A stretch of 64,000 nt of DNA from Clostridiaceae bacterium (GTDB taxonomy: Bacteria > Bacillota > Clostridia > Peptostreptococcales > Tindalliaceae), in the NCBI GenBank assembly GCA_024635995.1, contig JAGXHW010000006.1:120063-184062 (forward strand), in the 5' to 3' direction. Shown piece after piece: positions 53,936 through 62,629 of this stretch (positions are counted from its first letter, which is position 1; each line of letters starts with the position of its first letter). The notes under the pieces are model-generated. The model was not told where the DNA came from. It searched no databases and saw only the letters and a program-made list of their open reading frames with translations. The position numbers and the translations under genes are program-made.

Positions 53936-54628
53936 TTATCCGTAATTACGCTCCCCGAAAAGTGCACTTCCAATTCTAATCATGTTTGATCCTTCTTGAA
54001 TAGCGATTTCATAATCATTTGACATTCCCATGGACATTATCTGAAAATTAGTCCATGAATATTGTTTTTCTTTATAATGATGATATAACTCATTTAGTTT
54101 TTTAAAACAATCACGGGTTTTCTCTGGATCATCATAGTGCGGAGCCATTGTCATAAGTCCCTTGATATTGACATTTTTCATGGCTTCAGTGTTTATAATC
54201 ATATCGTTTAAATCCTCTGGAGATATTCCGAATTTAGTATCTTCTCCAGACACATTGACCTGAATCAGGCAATCAATATTTCTATTAAATTTTTCTCCTC
54301 TCCTGTTTATTTCATTGAACAATGAAATCGAGTCAACTGAATGTATTAACGCTACTTTATCAACTATATATTTTACTTTATTTCGCTGTAAATGTCCAAT
54401 CATGTGCCATTTTACCCTGTCATCCATAAGCTTTATCTTTTCGGTTATTTCCTGAGCTTTATTCTCGCCAAATTGATACAATCCCACTTCCAGAGCATCT
54501 TTCATTTGAATAATTGGGATTGTTTTTGTGACTGCAATTATTTCAATACTCTTTTCCGGATCATCTGACATCAATAAAGCTTCATTGATTTTTTTTTGTA
54601 CTATTTTATAATTTTCTGCAATACTCAT
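53936..54628 (-). CDS. PLP-binding YggS family protein
   Basis: IIAVTKT; FGENKAQE; WHMIGHLQRNKVK; SMGMSNDYEIAI. Confidence 0.96.
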   Translation of the reverse strand: MSIAENYKIVQKKINEALLMSDDPEKSIEIIAVTKTIPIIQMKDALEVGLYQFGENKAQEITEKIKLMDDRVKWHMIGHLQRNKVKYIVDKVALIHSVDSISLFNEINRRGEKFNRNIDCLIQVNVSGEDTKFGISPEDLNDMIINTEAMKNVNIKGLMTMAPHYDDPEKTRDCFKKLNELYHHYKEKQYSWTNFQIMSMGMSNDYEIAIQEGSNMIRIGSALFGERNYG

Positions 54629-54652
54629 ATAATCACCTTCCCACCCACATTT

Positions 54653-55936
54653 TCATCTTACTTTTTGTCCCTCTGTAACTGATTCCGGATTTGAAATAAT
54701 TTCATCATATTGATTGATGGTTTGAATTTCTGTTTCATCGCCTTCAGATTCAGGCGAAGATATGGTTATGGTCCCCTCTTTTAACACTGCAGTTGTTTCA
54801 TTGCTAGCTAATTCTCTTATTTGCCTTTTAACAGCGTATCCATTCACATCTATTTCAAACACACTTTTACTCCCATCTTCTTCAGTAATAACTGCAGATG
54901 AAGGTACCAATAATCCTTCCTGTCTTTGATAGACAATCGCAAGCTGGTATATTCTTTTATTTTGCCATTCATCAAACTGTTGGTCCAATTCACCCAATAA
55001 TAATATTTCTTCATTGCTGAAATCTTCGAAACGATTAATAACCCGGCCATGAATTTCTTTATTGCTCATTGGCTCCCTTACTATGAATCTTTCTCCCAAA
55101 TCATATCGTTGGCCAATATTTTTGTCTAATGGTATCAATAAATACCAACGGTGATCTTTAATAATCCGATAGTAACCTTCACTCATTAATGGTTCTCCGT
55201 TTGTAAGCATATCATTTATTCGCGAAAAGTTATCATGAATGTTCTCATTCTCCAGGTTAATCGTTAAGGTCCCTTCCAATCCATCACTACCCATTGCAAG
55301 ATAGCCCGCTTCGTCTGCTCTTATTTCATGACTTACATTATCTAGCTTTTCATCAATTATCTTTTTTTGTTCATCCAATTCTTCCCCAGACATTTCAGGT
55401 AATTGTTGATGAACAGAAACAAGACGTTTTTGCTCAGCCATTTCACGTAATAGTTGCTGGTTTTGAAAAGCCAGTTCATATTGGCTATTCTTTATGTTAT
55501 GACTAATATCACTCAATAAATATTGCATTTGCTGATCTATCTCTTTCATAGCCTCTATGGAAAAATTTGACAGATCGCCACCATCGGCTATAATCTCCAG
55601 TCTCATATTGATTAATTGTTGTTGCAGCAACAGCGAATGATCTTGATCAGAGATAAGTATATCCGCCAATTTTTGGTTTTTAGAAACTCTTTGTCCTTCC
55701 TGTACATTCCATCTGAGTTGTCCATCTCCAAGCAAATGATACGAATTTTCCTGCCGTACCACAATCGCCTTTACTTCAATTACTTCTTCAATTGTTCCAA
55801 ATTCTGCCAATGCCACATCCACTTTAAGCCGATTATAAAATGGATTTATTTGAAAAAACACATAGATCCCTACAACAAAAATGATTGGGATAAATATAAC
55901 AACACCTATAAAATATTTCCAAACATTTTTATCCAT
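54653..55936 (-). CDS. HlyD-family-like membrane fusion/adaptor protein
   Basis: N-terminal TM, barrel-sandwich-like GDGQLRWNVQEGQRVSKNQKLADI, coiled coil; next to yggS/sepF. Confidence 0.75.
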   Translation of the reverse strand: MDKNVWKYFIGVVIFIPIIFVVGIYVFFQINPFYNRLKVDVALAEFGTIEEVIEVKAIVVRQENSYHLLGDGQLRWNVQEGQRVSKNQKLADILISDQDHSLLLQQQLINMRLEIIADGGDLSNFSIEAMKEIDQQMQYLLSDISHNIKNSQYELAFQNQQLLREMAEQKRLVSVHQQLPEMSGEELDEQKKIIDEKLDNVSHEIRADEAGYLAMGSDGLEGTLTINLENENIHDNFSRINDMLTNGEPLMSEGYYRIIKDHRWYLLIPLDKNIGQRYDLGERFIVREPMSNKEIHGRVINRFEDFSNEEILLLGELDQQFDEWQNKRIYQLAIVYQRQEGLLVPSSAVITEEDGSKSVFEIDVNGYAVKRQIRELASNETTAVLKEGTITISSPESEGDETEIQTINQYDEIISNPESVTEGQKVR

Positions 55937-56002
55937 CCGTAAACCACCTAATGTTTCATGTTAATTTCCAATAACCCTATCTTATCACATCTGCAACATC
56001 TT

Positions 56003-56045
56003 AAAAACCGTTGAAAATAACCTATTTGGTTAAATTCAACGGTTT
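56003..56045 (-). terminator. Terminator of the peroxiredoxin gene
   Basis: AACCGTTGAA...TTCAACGGTT followed by TTTTTA on the minus strand. Confidence 0.75.
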
Positions 56046-56052
56046 ATCGTTA

Positions 56053-56526
56053 CTACTCCAATTGTTTTAAATAATCCACTACATCCTTAGCATGTCCTGT
56101 TGCTTTCACATCCCGAAATTCTTTTATGAGAATCCCTTCTTGGTTCATAACAAAGGTAGATCTTTCAGTGCCCATAACCATCTTTCCAAACATATTCTTT
56201 TTTTTCAATACATCAAAATACTGATGCAATTCCTGGTTTTCATCCACCAACAAAGAAAAGGGTAAATCTAGTTTTTCTGAAAATTTCTTGTGTGACTGCA
56301 GTGAGTCTCTGCTAATTCCTACCACTACACTTTCTAAATCAGTAAATTCAGGCATTAAGTCTCTGAACTCAGAGGCTTCTGTGGTTCAGCCAGATGTATC
56401 GTCTTTGGCATAAAAGTAGAGTACCACATATTTATGTTTCAGCAAGTCTTCAAAAGATACAGTCGCACTGTGTTGATCAATCAAAGAAAAATCCTTTATG
56501 CTGTGGTTTACCTTCGCCTTATCCAT
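56053..56526 (-). CDS. bcp: Selenocysteine-containing peroxiredoxin, BCP/PrxQ type (TGA at 56386..56388 read as Sec47)
   Basis: From ATG 56526 (SD GGGAGGTGG): MDKAKVNHSIKDFSLIDQHSATVSFEDLLKHKYVVLYFYAKDDTSG-U-TTEASEFRDLMPEFTDLESVVVGISRDSLQSHKKF...KQLE; 157 aa with TGA at the peroxidatic Cys position of the BCP motif. Confidence 0.9.
56357..56388 (-). promoter_or_regulatory. UGA codon plus candidate bacterial SECIS hairpin
   Basis: mRNA UGA-ACCACAG-AAGC-CUCUG-AGUU-CAGAG-ACUU: 5-bp upper stem beginning exactly 11 nt after UGA, AGUU apical loop, 3-bp lower stem beyond a C/A mismatch. Confidence 0.8.
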
Positions 56527-56591
56527 ATAACCACCTCCCAGGTTTACTTATGACAGGTATACCCTTGAAGGTTTAATATCAATCATTCTCA

Positions 56592-57140
56592 TTATGATTT
56601 AAATCCAAACCATACGCCAACGACTCCACCAGTTATGTGTGTAATCCTGGATATATTATCCACCATCACCCATGAGGCTGCTACTTCCCTTCCTATGTAT
56701 AATATCATAACAAGTATCATGGTAAGTGGTATATCTGATTTCCGTCCATTATTGGAAAATGATGACAGCACTATCATCATGAAAACAATTCCACTGGCTC
56801 CCAACAATATATGGGGAAATAGTATAAGGTTGACTAAGCCTGTAATAGCCGCTGTCCACAAAAACATAACACCTAATTTTTTTGTTCCATGTTTTTCTTC
56901 CAGCATAGGTGCCAATATCAATAATAACAACAGATTTCCCATTAAATGTCCCCAATTTGCGTGCCCAAGCACATGGCCAAATAAACGTATAAAAAACGCC
57001 GGATCATTGATACTACTCCTATACACAGAAAAATAATTCAGGTTGGTTAATCCTGAGGTAAACCTGTTTAATAGTAACACCATGACTGAGCAAAGTGTAA
57101 ATGTAAGCGTAAGTGGAGCATTGTAAGATATTTTTTTCAT
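56592..57140 (-). CDS. Rhomboid-family intramembrane protease
   Basis: GHANWGHLMGNLLLL; LGASGIVF (catalytic Ser); ITHITGGVVGVWFG (catalytic His). Confidence 0.9.
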   Translation of the reverse strand: MKKISYNAPLTLTFTLCSVMVLLLNRFTSGLTNLNYFSVYRSSINDPAFFIRLFGHVLGHANWGHLMGNLLLLLILAPMLEEKHGTKKLGVMFLWTAAITGLVNLILFPHILLGASGIVFMMIVLSSFSNNGRKSDIPLTMILVMILYIGREVAASWVMVDNISRITHITGGVVGVWFGFKS

Positions 57141-57215
57141 ATATATCGTCCTTCTTGAGAATTTTACACATAATCGGGTATCTTATCGTATAGTTTGGAA
57201 GGAGGTGACTCTGTT

Positions 57216-57494
57216 ATGTTGGCTATAACAGTTATGATTTATGGTAAAGTTCAGGGGGTTTCCTTTCGGCATCATATCAAGGAACTGGCTTATTCACTTG
57301 GTGTTGATGGATGGGTACGTAATAGAATAGATGGTTCAGTTCAAGCTTTCCTTCAAGGTGAAGATATCCCTGTAGACCAGTTAATTGATTGGTGTCGCAA
57401 AGGCCCTGCGGAAGCTGTGGTAGATAGCATTGATTATTCAGATTCCGCTATCGATCAGGATCTGTCAGGTTTTAAAGTCCGGCCTACCTGTTAA
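57216..57494 (+). CDS. acyP: Acylphosphatase
   Basis: YGKVQGVSFRHHIKELAYSLGVDGWVRNRIDGSVQAFLQG; SD GGAGGTGA upstream of ATG 57216. Confidence 0.92.
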   Translation: MLAITVMIYGKVQGVSFRHHIKELAYSLGVDGWVRNRIDGSVQAFLQGEDIPVDQLIDWCRKGPAEAVVDSIDYSDSAIDQDLSGFKVRPTC

Positions 57495-57497
57495 CAT

Positions 57498-58364
57498 TTA
57501 CTGTTTACTAATGGTTGTGTTCGACAGTATTTGATTGTCGATTTCATCCACTGTCTCAAAATCTACAGCAAGTATGTACAGTGCAATCAATGTATTGTCA
57601 GTGTCATTTTTCGTAACATAAATACGACCAGCCAGTGAAATTGGATAGTAATCATTTAGCCCATCCGGCGGTGTTTTGGGAACACCGTATTGCAAGTAAC
57701 CTCTTTGATGGTTTTGGTATAGATGCTGTGGACTATTTGTTATGATATGTGCATCCACTTTTGACCATTTTAAACCAGATTCTGACGCATAATTCAAATC
57801 ATTGACTACATCAACAATTTCAACTTCAAATATCACATGATCCGGAGACAATCCAATGGATGGCATGACCAACCATCTTTGGTCATATTCAGGAATGCTC
57901 ATGATCTCTGAAATAACAACTTCCTGCTCTTCATTAAATCCATAAGTTGTATCAGTATCAATTTTATTATCCACAATATAGGCACCATAAAAGCTGGAAA
58001 ATCTGTCACTTGTATGATCATAGTAGGTTGAATAATCACTACCAAATTTGAATCCTCCAAATCGATATAGTACTGTTAATTCAACAGGTTCATCAACCCA
58101 CTTTTCGAAGCCATACTCATCGTGAAATACCAGCATTCCTGGATACCAACTGTCTGTTATGAAGCCATTATGAGAAGGTGTGCGAATTAAATAGTCGTTC
58201 TTTTTTAACAAACTTTGCTGGCTGTGATAATAGCTGTAAGGGAACATAATCACATAACTTCTAAGTGCGTGATAATGAATATATACAATGATCATCAGGC
58301 TGATCAGTATGACAGCCAACACTTTTTTTCTGCATCGGTATGTGTTGAAAACAACCACCTTCAT
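57498..58364 (-). CDS. Hypothetical membrane-anchored protein
   Basis: ATG 58364 MKVVVFNTYRCRKKVLAVILISLMIIVYIHY (single TM). The ORF-track start at 58619 reads through the tRNA gene and is not credible. Confidence 0.6.
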   Translation of the reverse strand: MKVVVFNTYRCRKKVLAVILISLMIIVYIHYHALRSYVIMFPYSYYHSQQSLLKKNDYLIRTPSHNGFITDSWYPGMLVFHDEYGFEKWVDEPVELTVLYRFGGFKFGSDYSTYYDHTSDRFSSFYGAYIVDNKIDTDTTYGFNEEQEVVISEIMSIPEYDQRWLVMPSIGLSPDHVIFEVEIVDVVNDLNYASESGLKWSKVDAHIITNSPQHLYQNHQRGYLQYGVPKTPPDGLNDYYPISLAGRIYVTKNDTDNTLIALYILAVDFETVDEIDNQILSNTTISKQ

Positions 58365-58388
58365 GCACCTACTTCGATTATATAGTTG

Positions 58389-58419
58389 AAAAAAACCTGT
58401 ATCCATATGGATACAGGTT
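58389..58419 (-). terminator. Terminator after tRNA-Pro
   Basis: AACCTGTATCC-ATAT-GGATACAGGTTTTTTT on the minus strand. Confidence 0.85.
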
Positions 58420-58422
58420 CGT

Positions 58423-58499
58423 TGGTCTGGCTGACAGGAATTGAACCTGCGACCTCTAGAACCCCATTCTAGCGCGCTACCAAACTGCGCCACAGCCAG
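58423..58499 (-). tRNA. tRNA-Pro (anticodon GGG), CCA encoded
   Basis: CTGGCTG TG GCGC AGTTTGGTA GCGC G CTAGA ATGGGGT TCTAG AGGTC GCAGG TTCAATT CCTGT CAGCCAG A CCA; complete cloverleaf. Confidence 0.95.
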
Positions 58500-58650
58500 T
58501 TGATAAGCGCACTTCAAGCCAACGACCATCTGAATATTATTCAAGTTTGACCTAATTATAGCATGGTCACAGCTTCCATTCAAGTGTACTTCTCCATAGC
58601 AATGATGCAAAAAACACAATATAATTGTTTTTGGAAACTTTTCAAATCTA

Positions 58651-59001
58651 CTAATCGAGGAGCCCCTCTTCTATCCATTCATCTAATCCACTTTCAAGCA
58701 GCATATCTCTATTATTCTTAATTTCTTCAATCTCATCTTTAGTATAAGCATTATATTGCTTATTTACATTCATGGGTACACCAAATTTTAGAACCTCATC
58801 CTCGATACAACCTATCAACACCATCAGGTTTTCATAATCGGTGTCCATAATCGAGAGGGGTAGGTTTTTATTATCCTTGTACTTATCTCTCAATTTTACA
58901 ATTTTCATAATCAGATCTTCAGTCTTTTGAACAATTTCAAGTAAGTCTTGAGGAAATTCACTATAAGTAATGGTAATATTTTCTCTTGGTTCTCTCATCA
59001 A
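58651..59001 (-). CDS. Hypothetical protein
   Basis: 116 aa ORF in the accessory region; no recognisable family. Confidence 0.55.
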   Translation of the reverse strand: MMREPRENITITYSEFPQDLLEIVQKTEDLIMKIVKLRDKYKDNKNLPLSIMDTDYENLMVLIGCIEDEVLKFGVPMNVNKQYNAYTKDEIEEIKNNRDMLLESGLDEWIEEGLLD

Positions 59002-59056
59002 AATGCCCCTTCCAATTAATTGCTTGAATGTTTGTTGTAGCTCTTTAAGATATTTA

Positions 59057-59977
59057 TTAACTTCTTAGATACTCCCAAAAATCAATTTCTGAAATTAATT
59101 GTATCTGATGTCCTTTTTCTGACATTTCAACTGCTTTTTTCATTTTACTGCTAGTCTTCCCATCAGTTAATCTTAAATAGTCTTGCTCACCAACAATAAG
59201 ATAATCGGTCTTCTGATTAACTCCGTTTAATACAACACCGCCCTTATCCACTACCAATTGTGCTGCTTCTGCTCTTGTGTATCCTTGTAATGCTCCTGTA
59301 AAAACAATATTTTTATTAAAGAATATGTTGTTGTCATCAAATTCATAACTGAACGGTTTTAATTGAGTTAGATCTATGCCGATAGACTTTTTTGCAATAC
59401 TGCAAGGGTAATAACCACTTTTATGTATTTTCCCTAAAGAAATCTCAAATTTATCAAGTAAATCATCAAGTGAATCAGACCTATTCTGCTTCATCAGATT
59501 CAACAAAATCTCAGCGGATGCATTCGCATCTTGCAAAGCGTTATGATGTTTTAATTTTATACCCATTTTTGAGGATACTGTATTTAGTTTATAATTTATT
59601 AATCCAGGCATTGCTTTTTGAGCCAGTTTCATGGTGCAAAGGTAATCTATTTCAGGATAATCAATTTTATATTGCTCTAGAGTATAGCGAATCACAGACA
59701 GATCAAATGAAGCATTGTGAGCTACTACAATACTAGATTCTATTAAATCTTTGATTTCATTCCATACTATTTCAAATGTTGGCGAGTTAATCACCATATC
59801 TTCAGTGATCCCATGAATCATTATATTAAAAGGATCAAATTCACAAGGTTCTGGTTTTATGAGCCATTCTTTCTTTTCAACATTTCCATTATCGTAAATT
59901 ACAACCCCTAATGAACAAGCACTATTTCTTCTGTAGTTGGCGGTTTCAAAATCTATTGATATAAAATTAAGACTCAA
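59057..59977 (-). CDS. DnaQ/DEDD 3'-5' exonuclease with C-terminal BRCT domain
   Basis: ExoI ISIDFETAN, ExoII VVAHNASFDLSVI, ExoIII HHNALQDANASAEIL; BRCT NIVFTGALQGYTRAEAAQLVVDKGGVVLNGVNQKTDYLIVGE. Confidence 0.9.
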   Translation of the reverse strand: MSLNFISIDFETANYRRNSACSLGVVIYDNGNVEKKEWLIKPEPCEFDPFNIMIHGITEDMVINSPTFEIVWNEIKDLIESSIVVAHNASFDLSVIRYTLEQYKIDYPEIDYLCTMKLAQKAMPGLINYKLNTVSSKMGIKLKHHNALQDANASAEILLNLMKQNRSDSLDDLLDKFEISLGKIHKSGYYPCSIAKKSIGIDLTQLKPFSYEFDDNNIFFNKNIVFTGALQGYTRAEAAQLVVDKGGVVLNGVNQKTDYLIVGEQDYLRLTDGKTSSKMKKAVEMSEKGHQIQLISEIDFWEYLRS

Positions 59978-60042
59978 AATCTACACCTCCAAATTGAAAG
60001 TTTGTAATGCAAATGCTTTCAATAGGTATCCGATTTGAATCA

Positions 60043-60597
60043 TTATGTCAATTTATTAAAATCTTCAACAACTTCTCCAATATGATTGAAAACTTCATTT
60101 CCCTCAAACATGCCATCGTAATTTCTATATATATATTTGTGCTGCAACCGATCCTCTAAAACTATTGAATTAATATCATTATTAGTATCAAATATTTTCT
60201 TTTCAATTATCTCTAGAATTTCTTTAAGTTCATCTGTTGAAGAAAATTCACCGATAATCTGTTTCGCTTGTCCCTTTATATGGGGAGCTATCCATTTATC
60301 TTTGTATGAAAAACCTAAATAATCATAGTTATAATCTTTATTGAAATGAAGTTTATATGCTTTATAAGTTTCGGTTTCTCTTTTTACTAGATTGAAAATA
60401 AATCCCTCAATCTTTATTTCGTCTATACCATATTTAAGTATCCCTTTATTAATTCCATTGGCTAAGTTATGTCTAAATTCAGTAGATAAATCATTAATTA
60501 AAATTTCTTCACTTAAGTTTGAAAGCAGGTCTCCCAATTCATCATGCGATTTCTGTAATACTTCACATCTTTCTTTTAACTTGTTGATCAGATCCAT
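60043..60597 (-). CDS. Hypothetical protein
   Basis: 184 aa ORF with strong SD (GGAGGTAAAAAGAATATG); no family recognised. Confidence 0.65.
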   Translation of the reverse strand: MDLINKLKERCEVLQKSHDELGDLLSNLSEEILINDLSTEFRHNLANGINKGILKYGIDEIKIEGFIFNLVKRETETYKAYKLHFNKDYNYDYLGFSYKDKWIAPHIKGQAKQIIGEFSSTDELKEILEIIEKKIFDTNNDINSIVLEDRLQHKYIYRNYDGMFEGNEVFNHIGEVVEDFNKLT

Positions 60598-60955
60598 ATT
60601 CTTTTTACCTCCTCATCAATACTATTAGACAAATATTCGGCTACGTATCAATTATTCGTCATTGTGAAGAGATATCCTTTATATTTTTTCTTTATATTTT
60701 AACTGCTCACTTTAAAAGGCTTCTAAATTATTGAAAGGGAGTTATATGCCGTCATTAACAAGATTACCGACTTTTTGTAGTAGAATTATAACATATACTT
60801 TGCTTGTCAAGCAGTATACAGATGTCACCAGCACTCTTCAGGGCTCTATCTGACGTTCAAAATGATTTAATGAGGTCATAGCATCCCTGAGATTAGATAG
60901 CCTTTAAAAGGCTCATAAATACTAAAAAATTGATAAGATAACCATAGTATAGTTA

Positions 60956-61540
60956 TCATGCCAAATACTTGCCGTTAATTTCTTCCTTCACTAATTCAAG
61001 GCGTTTAGTCATAAATCCAGGATCAGGTATAGCTTCATACCATTGAGATCCATATAATGAATTCATTTCTTTGACTAGAATATCGAATTCGATCCAACGT
61101 TCTTCAACCACAAGCAAAAACACATATGCAAGTTTATTCATCATGAATTTATTTAAAGTTTCCATATCTGCATTAGTTAGATTCTTTTGTGAAGCATGCA
61201 TATCTTCAACAGGCCCACAACGGAAAGAAAAATGTGTTATTGCATTGACGATATTGTTTAAATTGTCTTTGTTAAACTTGGTTTTTTTCATTACTTGATT
61301 ATCCTCTTTTGCTCTTTTTGTCTTTCCTTGTAATAATTCCTCAACCTGATCCAGTTTTTCTTCAATCTTACTTCGATAATTTATAACTTTATGTGCACTG
61401 CAATCAAATAACTCTGCAACCATATTATCTGTTTTATTTTCATCCTCAAAAAGTTTTTTCAGATCTCCAGCAGTCAATTCTTCAAATACTAATTTTTCGC
61501 CTTGTTTTTTCTTTTCATTAAGCAAATTGAATAAACTCAT
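60956..61540 (-). CDS. Hypothetical protein with HTH-like N-terminal segment
   Basis: 194 aa ORF with SD AAAGGAGG; LKKLFEDENKTDNMVAELFDCSAHKVINYRSK resembles an HTH. Confidence 0.65.
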   Translation of the reverse strand: MSLFNLLNEKKKQGEKLVFEELTAGDLKKLFEDENKTDNMVAELFDCSAHKVINYRSKIEEKLDQVEELLQGKTKRAKEDNQVMKKTKFNKDNLNNIVNAITHFSFRCGPVEDMHASQKNLTNADMETLNKFMMNKLAYVFLLVVEERWIEFDILVKEMNSLYGSQWYEAIPDPGFMTKRLELVKEEINGKYLA

Positions 61541-61741
61541 TCAAAATCCTCCTTTTTTAGTAATTAAAATTATTAATTCTCACATAAATAAACCTCTCAA
61601 CATACATTGTTCTGATCTTGAATGAAGCTATTACAGTTCTACCAGCGTTGCTGAGGCTTCCATATGAAGGTCTAATGATGAAACTAATACCATAGCATAC
61701 CTTAAATAGATAATTGCTTAAACAGCTCAGGAAATAGAGGT

Positions 61742-62308
61742 TTAATTTTTAAGTGTCTTCTCATGTTCTTTAATTAGTTTGTCTAATGTTGGTCTACTTA
61801 TACTCAATTCTTTAGCAAGCTGGGATTTAGTTACTTGCCTTGACATATATCTATAATAATAATTCGTAAAATCAGGAATCTTTACTTCTTTTCTTCCTTT
61901 ATATTTTCCTTGTTTCTTTGCAATAGCAATACCTTCTCTTTGTCTCTCAAGTAGATTCGCTCTCTCAAATTCATTAATTGCACCAATCATTGTAACCATA
62001 AGCTTTCCTGTTGGAGTGCTTGTGTCAATTTGTTCTTTTAAACTGATTAAGTTGATTCCTTTAGTCTCAAACTGTTCGAGTATATCTAATAAATCTTTTG
62101 TGCTTCTTGCAAGTCTACTAAAATCAAGTATATATACAATGTCACCTTCTCTTGCAAAGTCAATCATCTCTTGCAACGCTGGTCTATTAGTGTCTTTTGC
62201 AGAGACTTTCTCTTTGTACCATTTATCAATATCTTTGCTTTGTAGAGCTTCGACTTGCCTAAGTTCGTTTTGTTCAATTGTTGATACTCTTACATAAGCT
62301 ATATTCAT
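61742..62308 (-). CDS. Serine recombinase (resolvase/invertase family)
   Basis: MNIAYVRVSTIEQNELRQ (catalytic Ser), YILDFSRLARSTKDLLD, GAINEFERANLLERQREGIAIAKKQGKYKGR, C-terminal HTH. Confidence 0.95.
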   Translation of the reverse strand: MNIAYVRVSTIEQNELRQVEALQSKDIDKWYKEKVSAKDTNRPALQEMIDFAREGDIVYILDFSRLARSTKDLLDILEQFETKGINLISLKEQIDTSTPTGKLMVTMIGAINEFERANLLERQREGIAIAKKQGKYKGRKEVKIPDFTNYYYRYMSRQVTKSQLAKELSISRPTLDKLIKEHEKTLKN

Positions 62309-62361
62309 TTAAATGAGCTCCTCTCTATATTAGCTTGTTCAGATAAGCTCATTATACACAA

Positions 62362-62482
62362 ATGTAAATATAATGTCTATAATTTAATTTACATTTTGTA
62401 AGTTAATATTGTTTATAATTTTATATTTACATATTAGCCGAGGTGCCGAAGTGTTAATATAGAGTATACTTTATATTTACAT
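62362..62482. repeat. Array of ATATTTACAT-type sites upstream of the serine recombinase
   Basis: ATGTAAATAT 62362-62371 (inverted), ATTTACAT 62387-62394, ATATTTACAT 62423-62432 and 62473-62482; TTTATATTTACAT recurs at exactly 50 bp. Confidence 0.55.
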
Positions 62483-62629
62483 CTTAACAACGGGAGACCT
62501 ATCGTTTGTACTGCTGCAATAAAGAAAGCACACTTCTATAGTATGCTTTACGATTTATAGAAGATAATCATAAATAACTAAGTCGATCTATTAGTTAGTT
62601 CATTTGTATACTCTATTAATTCAATTATT

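Noticed and set aside
56053-56355. 100-aa ORF as a truncated peroxiredoxin or frameshift pseudogene
   Set aside because: The same frame continues upstream with only one TGA, at the catalytic Cys position and followed by a SECIS-like hairpin; selenocysteine explains this better than decay, though a sequencing error (TGC to TGA) cannot be fully excluded.
56394-56576. Plus-strand 60-aa ORF
   Set aside because: Antisense to the N-terminal half of the Sec peroxiredoxin, which has an SD and strong family motifs.
57498-58619. ORF-track CDS of 373 aa
   Set aside because: Its first ~85 codons read through the tRNA-Pro gene and its terminator; a start at 58364 gives a normal signal-anchor protein.
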